DNA of 64,000 nt, taken from the NCBI RefSeq assembly GCF_031583575.1, contig NZ_CP134146.1, positions 1,674,001-1,738,000 on the forward strand. The letters are read 5' to 3'. The position numbers and the translations under genes are program-made. This DNA comes from Thalassotalea nanhaiensis. Lineage in GTDB: Bacteria > Pseudomonadota > Gammaproteobacteria > Enterobacterales > Alteromonadaceae. The notes under the pieces were generated by a model. That model saw nothing but the letters and a program-made list of their open reading frames with translations, was not told the DNA's origin and searched no databases. Shown here piece by piece: positions 1-7,706 of the stretch; the first letter of the stretch is position 1; every line of letters starts with the position of its first letter.

Positions 1-119
1 TCATGGTTGCGAGAGGCAACTGCTCATCCACCCTCGGCATAGGAAAGTAAGTGTACGGGTCATAGTTATCGTAAAGAACATACGACCTTATAAAACCTAA
101 AATAATTGAGGAAATACCT

Positions 120-551
120 ATGAAAGAATTGACGACCAAGCAGCAACGTTTTGTAGACGAATTTTTGATTGATTACTCCGCTACGAAGGCAGCAATAAGG
201 GCTGGCTATTCAACTAACTGTGCAGGTGTAATCGGTTGTGAAAATTTGAAAAAGCCAATTATAAAAAAAGCAATTAAAGAGCAACTTAAATTACTCACTG
301 AAAACTCTTTTCTTAATCGTGAAATGGTTCTTGCTGGTTTACTACGTGAAGCAGTCGATAGGTCGGATAAAAGCAGTGCAGCAAGTCGTGTGAGCGCATA
401 TGACAAATTAGGCAAGGCATTAGGTATATATCAAGATGCTAAGCCATCTGATGAAGTAGGGGACCTTATACGCAGCATAACGGCAAATAATGCTAAGAAC
501 CGTAAGAGCCTTTTACCAAAAGATAATATAGATATGAGTAAACTTGAATAA
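120..551 (+). CDS. Orphan phage terminase small subunit-like protein
   Basis: A 143-residue protein whose N-terminal half has the Terminase_2 pattern: LTxKQxxFVDEFLIDYSATKAAIRAGYS at residues 4-31, followed by a helix-turn-helix-like segment. In tailed phages this subunit recognises packaging sites and hands DNA to the large ATPase/nuclease subunit. No large subunit, portal or other phage gene lies beside it, so packaging is unlikely here. It is probably a prophage relic or a captured DNA-binding protein. The start is supported by GAGGAAA 8 bases upstream. The C-terminal half is polar and not recognised. The family call is recognition from the sequence pattern; a role is not known. Confidence 0.75.
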   Translation: MKELTTKQQRFVDEFLIDYSATKAAIRAGYSTNCAGVIGCENLKKPIIKKAIKEQLKLLTENSFLNREMVLAGLLREAVDRSDKSSAASRVSAYDKLGKALGIYQDAKPSDEVGDLIRSITANNAKNRKSLLPKDNIDMSKLE

Positions 552-880
552 TTTAATCAGGACTTAACCTTAAACGATTTGGGTGTTGTGAACTTGGCTG
601 AAAGGTCAGGTTCATCTTTACCAAAATAACTTACTTAATTGGAAATGAAAGCAATGATACGAACTGACGTATATTTGGCTAAATGTTTTTCGGGTGATAT
701 TTATAATGCTTATCAAAAACTAAATCATACCAGGTTTACTTGCCTGTGGGAGGGGTAAAAAAACATTGATAATTTGTACGTGAAATCTAGGGGGCAATGT
801 AGGCATAACAACTAAAGCATTCACACAGGAACGCGATAGTTGTTTAGTTTTTGTGCGGAAAGTTATAAAAATGGAAAATG
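552..880. other. Intergenic stretch with an ACAACTA/TAGTTGT hairpin
   Basis: No convincing gene is seen in this 330-base stretch. Around 812-845 the repeats ACAACTA and TAGTTGT can pair across a 25-base loop, in a context (GGCATAACAACTAAAGCATTC) that recalls the left half of integron attC sites. The right-hand core GTTRRRY is not clear, so this is noted only as a dyad. A 37-codon frame starting at 644 has no supporting feature. Confidence 0.4.
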
Positions 881-1723
881 CTAATTCCTCATAAATTCGA
901 GAGAATTGTTTATCTTTTGCAAAGCCACCTTACCAATCCCTTTAATATTTATTAATTCTTCTGCTTCTACTGCTATCAAAAGTTCGATTGTTTCAACGTT
1001 ATTTTCAATAAGTGACTTTTCAATGTTTTTTGAAACACCATTTACAAGTGATAAATAACCCGAAGTGCTTTTATAGTGCTTCATCATCTCTTGAACATCA
1101 TCTGAATAAAATGGTGCTTCTGATTCCCATCTAACAACCTCACTTTGACAAAAACTTAAGTCAGCATGTTTTTCTTTTTCACTAGCCACATGCTTATTTA
1201 AGAATTCCTCGATATTGCTATCAAAGTGTTTTAATTTACCTTTTCGACAAATTCTTCTGATGCTTGCCTGTACCCCTTCATTAACGAACCCATTGCACTG
1301 AACCGAATAAAGGTAAAATGCTAACGATAAAGTATGTTTTTCTTCTGCCTGCAAAATGCTAGATAAAGACGAATAAATAGTTGCTAATAGACCAAGAGTT
1401 TCATTGGTCGTATAACCATTTTTTAATGCGTGGTTCGTATAATGCATAATACGCTCGTGTTCAATTTTCCACGCTAAGTCAAATTGCTTGTTTTCGAGTG
1501 CTTCTATGGCTTTATATTTTGCTTCAGAAGCCATACCTAGATAGTCATTGGTGTCGTCTATCATATTTGAAGGTATTCGTGCTTGAGATTCTCTAAATCT
1601 TTTTTGAAACTGAGAATTTTCATCGGTCCAATCTTCTTCAATTTCTTTATTCGTTTCTAGTTTTTTACTAACTGTTTGTTTAGAGTTTTTACGACTGAAA
1701 AAATTAAATATCTTCCTTAGCAT
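881..1723 (-). CDS. Hypothetical protein with C-terminal helix-hairpin-helix
   Basis: A 280-residue, highly charged protein with no signal peptide or membrane segment. Its middle is helical and Ala/Tyr-rich, as in TPR-like folds (around residues 65-150). The last 35 residues carry a helix-hairpin-helix signature (LLIAVEAEELINIKGIGKVALQKI), a module that usually binds DNA backbone or mediates protein contacts. A good ribosome site (AAGGGAAG) precedes the ATG at 1723. The promoter at 1791-1818 matches the promoter of the next gene upstream. I do not recognise the full-length family; DNA binding is inferred only from the C-terminal motif. Confidence 0.6.
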   Translation of the reverse strand: MLRKIFNFFSRKNSKQTVSKKLETNKEIEEDWTDENSQFQKRFRESQARIPSNMIDDTNDYLGMASEAKYKAIEALENKQFDLAWKIEHERIMHYTNHALKNGYTTNETLGLLATIYSSLSSILQAEEKHTLSLAFYLYSVQCNGFVNEGVQASIRRICRKGKLKHFDSNIEEFLNKHVASEKEKHADLSFCQSEVVRWESEAPFYSDDVQEMMKHYKSTSGYLSLVNGVSKNIEKSLIENNVETIELLIAVEAEELINIKGIGKVALQKINNSLEFMRN

Positions 1724-1790
1724 TTTACTTCCCTTAAAAATTATTATTCTAGGACGGTTATTAGCATAAAACTGAAGTAACCTTATATTT

Positions 1791-1818
1791 ACTATATATA
1801 AGTTACATGGCGTATCAA
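1791..1818 (-). promoter_or_regulatory. Sigma70-type promoter for the HhH protein
   Basis: On the minus strand TTGATA (1813-1818) lies 16 bases from TATAGT (1791-1796), about 60 bases ahead of the ATG at 1723. The spacer and -10 flank (GTAACTTATATA) are almost identical to the promoter at 2235-2262, which drives the neighbouring gene. Confidence 0.6.
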
Positions 1819-1839
1819 GAAACTTTTTTGGAGTGTTGA

Positions 1840-2184
1840 TTAACTATCTGTTTGATTTTTTTCTTTGGGAACCATTCTTGTTTTTTTAATCATATTTGCT
1901 GAAATATTATTCGTAGAGCAACCTGCACATCTTGAAGGTGGGGTATTTCTTCTTGATTGCCATACATAACCACATTTATTGCAGCTCATTTGACCTTCCC
2001 ACTCTTCATACTCTTCAGGCTCGAAGTGTTTGTTTTCATACTTTTCCAAAAAATGTATTAATAAAAATAAGGCTGCAATAGCGCCAACAATACTCATGCC
2101 AATAACTGACCAATCCCATGAATCCAACATTATTAGTTTTGAAAGAATATATAAAGATCCTATGAAAACAATTAAAAATCTCAT
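1840..2184 (-). CDS. Small membrane protein with C-terminal zinc ribbon
   Basis: A protein of about 114 residues when started at the ATG at 2184. That start has AAAGG 8 bases upstream and lies downstream of the promoter at 2235-2262. The longer frame to 2232 would begin almost at the predicted transcript start. Two hydrophobic segments occupy roughly residues 2-20 and 29-47. They are followed by a cytoplasmic zinc ribbon with two CxxC pairs (CNKCGYVW and CAGC). The layout suggests a membrane-anchored metal-binding protein; no function is recognised. The gene stands alone, codirectional with the HhH gene. Confidence 0.6.
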   Translation of the reverse strand: MRFLIVFIGSLYILSKLIMLDSWDWSVIGMSIVGAIAALFLLIHFLEKYENKHFEPEEYEEWEGQMSCNKCGYVWQSRRNTPPSRCAGCSTNNISANMIKKTRMVPKEKNQTDS

Positions 2185-2234
2185 TTTATTAACCTTTATT
2201 AGTTTTATTAAGTGGCTGATTTTAATATACATTC

Positions 2235-2262
2235 ATTCTATATAAGTTACACCGTGTGACAA
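2235..2262 (-). promoter_or_regulatory. Sigma70-type promoter for the zinc-ribbon protein
   Basis: On the minus strand TTGTCA (2257-2262) and TAGAAT (2235-2240) are separated by 16 bases. The spacer holds an imperfect dyad (ACACGGTGT) and the same GTAACTTATATA block as the promoter at 1791-1818, so the two genes may share a regulator. Confidence 0.6.
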
Positions 2263-2642
2263 GAAAAGATTTTGAATGGGGAGGTTCTGAAATTCCATAT
2301 GTGTGATGTATCGATATGCCTGTCGAGCCGTTTCTCGATGGGGGGCATTTTCAGCGATTTTGAAGTAATCCAGCATAAATAATCTGCAAACTTAATGTTC
2401 ATATTGCATACTGCATTTCTTTGAACCGTAGATTCTCATTCATGGACTCGATAACAGTTATCTAGTAATTAGTGGTTATTTTGAGTATACCCAATATGAT
2501 CGTTCATATTTTTAAAAATACCTGTCCATTAGCCTTTATTAAATTTAAATGACAGCTGGCGAAGAAAAGTCTTAAATATTAAATAGACACTTTATTAATG
2601 TAAAGGTAGGTGATGTTCACTTGACTTAAACCGTTATATTGT
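2263..2642. other. Intergenic stretch, no gene seen
   Basis: About 380 AT-rich bases between the zinc-ribbon gene's promoter and the terminator at 2643. No reading frame with a credible start, no RNA gene and no clear repeat were seen. Confidence 0.5.
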
Positions 2643-2671
2643 ACAAAGCCTCGCATTCGCGGGGCTTTGTT
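2643..2671. terminator. Bidirectional terminator-like hairpin
   Basis: ACAAAGCCTCGC and GCGGGGCTTTGT pair around ATTC, with TTTT following on the plus strand. It lies 12 bases past the stop of the minus-strand endonuclease-like gene and probably ends that transcript. Confidence 0.7.
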
Positions 2672-2683
2672 TTCTATTCAAAA

Positions 2684-3697
2684 CTAGCCTTTTAATGTTA
2701 TTGAAACAGGTCGATGATCGCTGGTTATTCTTTTTGCTGAAGCACCCGAGTTTCCTCTTTCGAATGCTAAATGTTCTACTTCTCCGGCCCCTTCACCTGC
2801 TTGTAAATCAAATGACCCATTCACAAGAGCCTGACTCATTATAATGTGATCTATTAATAGTGGGTTGTCTTTTGCTTTTTTTCCGGTAATAGGGTTCGCA
2901 TATTTGGCAGACCATCGAAGGTTTTCAGGGTAGTCAAATAATGCGTGATTAAAGAACCGATCCGATTGCATCACATTACCTTGAAGGTTACTTATTAAGT
3001 CAAAGAACATATATTTTTTTTCAAAGTAGTCTTGGCCAATACCATCATTGGCATCACCCAATACAACTATAGCAGGTGACTGGTTTTGATCGAATCGCGT
3101 ATTTATATATGCTCTGATGTTTCTAGCTTCTGTAGCAAGTTTGATTCTGGCCTTAAGTGCTTCATTTATATATTTGGTAGTTAGAATTCCTTCTTCTTTA
3201 TCTTCCCAGACAGGGTTTCTATTAATTTTGGATTTCATATGCTGACCAATAACTTCCAACTCTTGTCCGTTTTGGGTTGTGAAGATCAATACTTGTGGGT
3301 GCCTATAGTGGCTATGGCTTTTTTCTTTTTCTTGCCCCCAATAATGAACAGGCCAACTTTTATGGCCTACAAATGACTGCCAAATGCTCGGAGCCTGTAA
3401 CCTGCAATTATTAAACAAGGAGTCTCGGACTAAAAACCAAATCCACTGAGTTCCTTTGATCTGATAATCATCATTATTTAGAGTTATTGGTTGCCATTTG
3501 TTATCGAGAACATCGTTACAAAAAGCTTTAATATCTTCTTCACTTGATGGCGCTTCCAACATGCAAAGAATGTCTGGGTTAATATCCTGAATAGTATCAA
3601 CAACTCGCTTGCGCCTATCTTTGTTTAAGTCGCTAATGTTTGTGCCAATTAATCGTGCGCTGTGCTCTATATTCCAGCTAGTTATTTTTAGCTCCAT
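2684..3697 (-). CDS. Endonuclease/exonuclease/phosphatase (EEP) family protein
   Basis: A 337-residue protein when started at the ATG at 3697, which has AAGGAC 6 bases upstream; an in-frame start 16 codons earlier lacks such a site. EEP landmarks appear in order: a metal-binding Asn in TSWNIEH (residues 6-12), Glu in CMLEAP (about 46), VIGQHMKSK (about 147), GDANDG (about 215) and the terminal SDHRPVSI. This fold uses one or two divalent metals to cut phosphodiester or phosphate-ester bonds. There is no signal peptide, so it should act in the cytoplasm. The substrate cannot be told from sequence; DNA or a phospho-compound are both possible. Confidence 0.8.
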   Translation of the reverse strand: MELKITSWNIEHSARLIGTNISDLNKDRRKRVVDTIQDINPDILCMLEAPSSEEDIKAFCNDVLDNKWQPITLNNDDYQIKGTQWIWFLVRDSLFNNCRLQAPSIWQSFVGHKSWPVHYWGQEKEKSHSHYRHPQVLIFTTQNGQELEVIGQHMKSKINRNPVWEDKEEGILTTKYINEALKARIKLATEARNIRAYINTRFDQNQSPAIVVLGDANDGIGQDYFEKKYMFFDLISNLQGNVMQSDRFFNHALFDYPENLRWSAKYANPITGKKAKDNPLLIDHIIMSQALVNGSFDLQAGEGAGEVEHLAFERGNSGASAKRITSDHRPVSITLKG

Positions 3698-3969
3698 TTT
3701 TAAGTCCTTTCTAATTTGGTGTGTTTTTAAATATTTACTGATCAATAAAAGTATTGGAGTACATCAAAACAGCAACAACTCTCCTTGTTTTACCTGTTTT
3801 TAAATGTAACAAAGTTGGTGAAATTATCAACAGTTATGGATAGTTCAGTAAAACAAAAAAACTTAAGGTAAACAAAAAGATTTAGTAAAATGTTAATGTC
3901 TAACTTTGCTAAACTCAAAACCATCAACTACACTGTCCGTAAAATAGGTAAAAAACGGATAGTGCAACA

Positions 3970-4602
3970 ATGAACTCACCCAAAGTCGTGGCTTTGAACG
4001 ACACCGAACACACCATACCAACCAGTTTTAAACGGACAGTACCTTTGCGCGGCAAGTCCACTAAGCCACGCGAGTACCTGACCAAGGATGAAATAGGGCA
4101 GTTGATCGACCAAACGAAGAAGGGTAGGTATGCACATCGTGACGCCACCATGATCACCATGGCCTTCAGGCATGGTTTACGGGTGTCAGAGCTGGTAGAC
4201 ATGCGATGGTCGGATGTTGACTTTAGTACCGCCAGATTGCACGTCAGACGCGCCAAAGGCTCGAATGACGGGGTTCATATCCTGCAAGGCGATGAAATGC
4301 GTGCCTTGAAGCGTTTAAAGCGTGAAAGCACTCAGAGTCCGTTTATGTTCATCAGCGAACGTGGCGCACCGGTGAGCACCGATGGTTTTCGCAAGGCGAT
4401 GAACCGGTGGGGTATTAAATGTGGCTTTGATTGGTCGATAAGCCCGCATTGCTTACGCCATGCTTGTGGCTACCATCTTGCAAACAATAATATGGATACT
4501 CGGTCACTGCAAGAATGGCTAGGTCACAAGGACATTACCAATACAGTACGGTATACAAAGTTGGCGGCTAATCGATTCGATAACACCAATTTCAATTGGT
4601 AG
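3970..4602 (+). CDS. Tyrosine recombinase, catalytic domain only
   Basis: A 210-residue protein with the tyrosine-recombinase residues: Arg in HGLRVSEL (about residue 70), Lys in RRAKG (about 95), HxxR in HCLRHA (about 162), His in GHK (about 186) and Tyr in TVRYTKL (about 195). The N-terminal core-binding domain found in XerCD and most phage integrases is missing, as in FimB/FimE-type invertases of about 200 residues. It could move or flip DNA, but no flanking inverted repeats of the fim type were seen. It has no IntI-type extra motif. It lies in the accessory region and is the only recombinase in the window. Confidence 0.88.
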   Translation: MNSPKVVALNDTEHTIPTSFKRTVPLRGKSTKPREYLTKDEIGQLIDQTKKGRYAHRDATMITMAFRHGLRVSELVDMRWSDVDFSTARLHVRRAKGSNDGVHILQGDEMRALKRLKRESTQSPFMFISERGAPVSTDGFRKAMNRWGIKCGFDWSISPHCLRHACGYHLANNNMDTRSLQEWLGHKDITNTVRYTKLAANRFDNTNFNW

Positions 4603-4645
4603 TGACGTTTGGGGAGCATTAAATTCTTTAAGTGGCAGTAGTTAA

Positions 4646-4900
4646 CTATTCACGAATATCGATTCCTGGGTTTGTATTGATGTCGCCTTCGTCATTGATG
4701 GTTGCTGGTTTGCCGTCCAGTAACAGGCCGACAACCTTTTCCGTTGGGCATACACGAATGAACTTCAGCTCAAAGCCATAGTTAAACAAAGAACTGGCTG
4801 CGACCTTTTGAGCAGAGCTAAGTTCGTTCCATAACGTTTGGTTGTTCAGTGAGATTTGGCGACGGTCATTTTCAGATGAAATATTATTTTGGTTGGCCAT
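4646..4900 (-). CDS. Conserved small protein beside the recombinase
   Basis: An 84-residue soluble protein. The ATG at 4900 has AAGGA 6 bases upstream, better than the frame's first start at 4921. The sequence is polar at the N-terminus (NDRRQISLNNQ), then LWNELSSAQKVAASSLFNYGFELKFIRV, and ends with a short beta-rich segment (GDINTNPGIDIRE). I recall similar short proteins in Alteromonadales, but no function is known to me. It converges with the recombinase gene, with 43 bases between stops. Confidence 0.6.
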   Translation of the reverse strand: MANQNNISSENDRRQISLNNQTLWNELSSAQKVAASSLFNYGFELKFIRVCPTEKVVGLLLDGKPATINDEGDINTNPGIDIRE

Positions 4901-5001
4901 AACTATCCTTGTATATTGCATTCCTAAAATACTAACTAAGTTTAGAACAAATCCGTTAATTCACCAATCGTGTTATCTTAAAAAAAGAGTGTAGTGGGTA
5001 G

Positions 5002-5415
5002 TTAAATACGCTTGCACTCTAGTGTTAATTCGGAATCAACCTTTTCACCATCAGCAGCATTGCTAAAGTCATGGTAATAAGCAGTGCCATTCGCTCTTAT
5101 TTGGATTTGGTGACGGCCATCTTCCCCAAAGTTCCAGTAGCGCTTTAACCCATCTTTTCTGTATGTTGCACTTTCATATTCACCATCAAAGTACACTTCA
5201 CCCATATATTCGTCAGGGTAGGCATCTAGTCTTACTACTTCACTATGATCGTTTCCGAAAATTTCTTTGCATGACCATGATTTTTTCTTATCAGAAACAG
5301 GATCATTAGTTGTTACCGTAGTTGTAGGTAATGTTGTATCTGTCGCTGTAGGCTTTGTTGTGGTTTTACAACCAAAAGATAAAAACACTAAAGCCATTAC
5401 TGTAATATATTTCAT
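5002..5415 (-). CDS. Putative small lipoprotein
   Basis: About 137 residues from the ATG at 5415. A hydrophobic N-terminus (MKYITVMALVFLSFGCKTTT) ends in a Cys that could be lipidated, although Phe at -2 makes the lipobox weak. A Thr-rich linker (about residues 17-45) leads to a short domain with a YRKDGLKRYWNFGEDG segment and a C-terminal LTLECKRI. The paired cysteines (SCKE and ECKR) may form a disulfide in the periplasm. The family is not recognised. The frame can extend to a TTG at 5436, but neither start has a strong ribosome site. Confidence 0.55.
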   Translation of the reverse strand: MKYITVMALVFLSFGCKTTTKPTATDTTLPTTTVTTNDPVSDKKKSWSCKEIFGNDHSEVVRLDAYPDEYMGEVYFDGEYESATYRKDGLKRYWNFGEDGRHQIQIRANGTAYYHDFSNAADGEKVDSELTLECKRI

Positions 5416-5588
5416 AATAAACACAAAAAATTTCAATGATGATTATTTTATCAACTAATTCTCATTAATATTGTTACGTTTTTGTTGGTTATTTGTAAGG
5501 TTGTTGTTTGTGGGGGGAATGTAAGGCTTGTCCATTTATACTACTCAGTGAATAACACTACTGCTTGACGTAACTAGTTGAAAAGCTT

Positions 5589-5618
5589 AATGTCTCTTAA
5601 GAGCGAGCAACAGACATT
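5589..5618 (+). repeat. GAGCGA-loop hairpin, copy 1
   Basis: AATGTCT (5589-5595) and AGACATT (5612-5618) pair around a loop containing GAGCGAGCAAC (5601-5611). The same 11 bases recur in the loop of the hairpin at 6791-6826. The hairpin ends 10 bases before the next start codon. Confidence 0.65.
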
Positions 5619-5627
5619 GGGCGATTA

Positions 5628-5999
5628 ATGAAATATATATCTGCTTTAATACTTTTTACGTGGGCAGTATCTAGCTTTAAAGTTTCAGCAGGTACAGATT
5701 ACGAAGCTCAATTTAACCACTCTATTAAACGCTGGGTTGAACTAATTGAATACTATCGCCCTGTAACAAAACCAATTGGATTAGTCTATTTGTGTGAGAC
5801 AGAAAACCAACGAGACCAATTGGCAAAGGAATTTAAAGATAATAGGCAGTTAAAAAGCGAAGAAAGTAATTTAGCTTATAACTCTAGCCTTGTAGTATTT
5901 CATTTTGAAAAACCAAGCGTTGAAGAACAAATATATTGGTTAAGACGAAATTTCTTTATCGGTATCGCATATGGTTGCAGTCTTGACGGTTTTCACTAA
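5628..5999 (+). CDS. Hypothetical secreted protein
   Basis: A 123-residue protein with a signal peptide (hydrophobic residues 4-20, probable cleavage near VSAGTD). The mature part has two Cys (LVYLCETEN and YGCSLDGF) that could pair in the periplasm, and aromatic-rich segments. I do not recognise the family. It is one of several short plus-strand genes lying between GAGCGA-containing repeats. The ribosome site is weak, so expression may rely on upstream transcription. Confidence 0.5.
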   Translation: MKYISALILFTWAVSSFKVSAGTDYEAQFNHSIKRWVELIEYYRPVTKPIGLVYLCETENQRDQLAKEFKDNRQLKSEESNLAYNSSLVVFHFEKPSVEEQIYWLRRNFFIGIAYGCSLDGFH

Positions 6000-6057
6000 C
6001 CCATCGGCAGTTAGAGCGATAAACGAAAGTTATGGGATGTAGAATTTTTAGTTTAAT

Positions 6058-6438
6058 ATGAAAAAGTTTATAGTTTATTTACTAGTCATCATCTGCTTCA
6101 CGCCAGTTACATTTTTCTTGTTGACCAGTATTGGTCTCGTCCCCTATATGCTGGCTTCAGTATGGTCATTAGAAATAGAAGGTATTCTAACCTTTTTTGC
6201 ATTTGCCTTTGGTTGGATTGGACTGACTTCAGTGTTTGTTGCTATAAATATTCCTTTAGGCAAAGCTTTGAACCAATCACAAACAAAATATTGTCGTATA
6301 GGGTTGGTGTTGGGAAGCTTATCAGTTCTAAAGTGCTATCAATTGATGGGGTTTGAACCTAAGTTACTAATCTTTATATTATTACCTTTACTTGCGGCCC
6401 TATCATTGTTTTATCTTACATTTCGCAAATACGGCTAG
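6058..6438 (+). CDS. Hypothetical integral membrane protein
   Basis: A 126-residue protein, almost wholly hydrophobic, with four likely transmembrane segments (about residues 4-24, 36-62, 78-93 and 100-120) and a short basic tail. No catalytic or binding motif is visible. It is one of the short same-strand genes of the 5.6-8.3 kb array. A GAGCGATAAAC motif lies about 45 bases upstream. The family is not recognised. Confidence 0.5.
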   Translation: MKKFIVYLLVIICFTPVTFFLLTSIGLVPYMLASVWSLEIEGILTFFAFAFGWIGLTSVFVAINIPLGKALNQSQTKYCRIGLVLGSLSVLKCYQLMGFEPKLLIFILLPLLAALSLFYLTFRKYG

Positions 6439-6575
6439 TTTTATTTGTATTCTTATAGGTTGATTAAAGTGAATTGTTGGCACCAATACATTTGCAACAC
6501 TCAGATATATAACGTAAATTAATCAAAAGCTCACCGACATATTGAGCGATTAAGAGACAATTAGGAAAGATAAAG

Positions 6576-6794
6576 TTGAGTAAAATATTATTAGTTTTAG
6601 GCTTGGTATTTGCTGTATATGGCATTGTAATGTATTTAGCCGATTTTCTTCCTGTCGATATGTTTAATAGCTCTAATGGAGACCTATATATTAAGTCTGT
6701 AAGCACTGATTCAATTTCGTGGTCAGCGTATAGGCTTCACGCTTTAATTATAGGGTTAATACTTTTAGCTATTAGTAAATTCACCGCAGGCTGA
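6576..6794 (+). CDS. Hypothetical small membrane protein
   Basis: A 72-residue protein starting at TTG, with AGGAAAG upstream. It has two transmembrane segments (about residues 3-22 and 53-69) joined by a soluble loop (MFNSSNGDLYIKSVSTDS). A GAGCGATTAAGAG motif lies about 30 bases before the start, and the second GAGCGA hairpin begins right at the stop codon. No function is recognised. Confidence 0.5.
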   Translation: MSKILLVLGLVFAVYGIVMYLADFLPVDMFNSSNGDLYIKSVSTDSISWSAYRLHALIIGLILLAISKFTAG

Positions 6795-6828
6795 AATGAG
6801 CGAGCAACGGGCGCTGAATATTTCAGCG
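6791..6828 (+). repeat. GAGCGA-loop hairpin, copy 2
   Basis: CTGAAAT (6791-6797) pairs with ATTTCAG (6820-6826) around a loop carrying GAGCGAGCAAC (6798-6808). An alternative tight hairpin pairs CGCTGAA (6812-6818) with TTCAGCG (6822-6828). The two cannot form together. The element overlaps the stop codon of the preceding gene. Confidence 0.65.
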
Positions 6829-6952
6829 TTAGTCTTATTTTTTTACATTACACTGAATTCTCAGCAATGTTCTTCACACAGAGCAGGCTGGCTAAATTGA
6901 GACACAACAAGTTGATTTTTATAAAATTATCTAATAGTGTAATAGTAAATTG

Positions 6953-6979
6953 GTAGACGGATATTACTGAAACGTCTAC
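6953..6979. promoter_or_regulatory. Inverted repeat upstream of a membrane protein gene
   Basis: Perfect 7-base arms GTAGACG (6953-6959) and CGTCTAC (6973-6979) are separated by 13 bases and end 38 bases before the ATG at 7018. The size and position suit a dimeric regulator's operator. No regulator gene is adjacent. Confidence 0.4.
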
Positions 6980-7017
6980 GTAATATACTTTAGGTCTTTT
7001 GTAGATAGGGGGAAGTC

Positions 7018-7422
7018 ATGGGTTCCATGACCTTGAAAGGTAATATTTCTGCTTATTCGGTGTCGGTTTGTGCTCTCACTGCTGTTTTTTTTGTGCTCTT
7101 GCATTCGGCCGTAGATGCACGGTCTGCTTTGCTTGTTTGGTCACTGGCGGGTGGTTTTGCGATTACCATGTATGCCAATGGCTGGCATTGGGGTCGAAAG
7201 TCAGGCCGGAGTGCTGATGCGTCGGCTTTAGGGCTGACGTACCACTTTGTGACATATTTGATCGTGAATTCAGCCCAGCACATTTGGGCTTATCAGTTCT
7301 CGGTAGAAAACGTGTTCTCGGTAGAAAACGTGTTTTGGGTAGGTGATGTGGCGCTTTGGTGGCTCCTTGGGCTGGTTGTACATGCTGTGGGTGTTTATTG
7401 GGGCAGGAAAAAATTAGCCTAA
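7018..7422 (+). CDS. Hypothetical membrane protein with internal repeat
   Basis: A 134-residue protein preceded by AGGGGGAAG. Hydrophobic segments at about residues 10-28, 34-50, 74-92 and 108-128 suggest four membrane spans. Charged loops occur at WHWGRKSGR and at the C-terminus (YWGRKKLA), and the two WGRK blocks suggest an ancient internal duplication. Residues 94-105 contain FSVENV twice, from an 18-base tandem DNA duplication (7297-7332). The family is not recognised. Confidence 0.55.
   Translation: MGSMTLKGNISAYSVSVCALTAVFFVLLHSAVDARSALLVWSLAGGFAITMYANGWHWGRKSGRSADASALGLTYHFVTYLIVNSAQHIWAYQFSVENVFSVENVFWVGDVALWWLLGLVVHAVGVYWGRKKLA
7297..7332 (+). repeat. 18-base tandem duplication within a gene
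   Basis: The 18-base unit starting TTCTCGGTAGAAAACGTG occurs twice, perfectly and back to back, at 7297-7314 and 7315-7332. It keeps frame and adds six residues to the membrane protein, which suggests recent slippage. Confidence 0.9.
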
Positions 7423-7607
7423 CCAGGCGTTGCAGTGGACTTCCTGATATTTCCGTGTCAATCACGCCAGCAACCTTAGGTCGCTAGCTTTTCCATTCAA
7501 CTTCAGTTGCCTCAGATCGGAAGCCGCTGAACTTATTAGTTATCGAATGGCAGTTCATGGCACAGTTTGCACGGTTGCGATATTTAGCGTAAGTTATTGA
7601 AAACGAA

Positions 7608-7630
7608 CGGCTCCGATGAGCGAACAGCCG
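7608..7630 (+). repeat. GAGCGA-loop hairpin, copy 3
   Basis: CGGCT (7608-7612) pairs with AGCCG (7626-7630), and flanking ACG/CGT can extend the stem. The loop again holds GAGCGAAC (7618-7625). It is the third hairpin of this kind between the short plus-strand genes. Confidence 0.55.
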
Positions 7631-7706
7631 TCGTTGGTGGTTTCTCAATCTACTTTTTTATTTGGATATATGCGTCAGTTAAAAACTGTAAAAGGATTAT
7701 TATTAA

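Noticed and set aside
1-42. Short open frame at the left edge
   Set aside because: Only 13 codons before a stop; not enough to call a partial gene.
3830-7640. Integron with IntI and attC sites
   Set aside because: The recombinase lacks the IntI extra motif and core-binding domain, and no hairpin shows the RYYYAAC/GTTRRRY cores. Kept only as an unexplained hairpin array.
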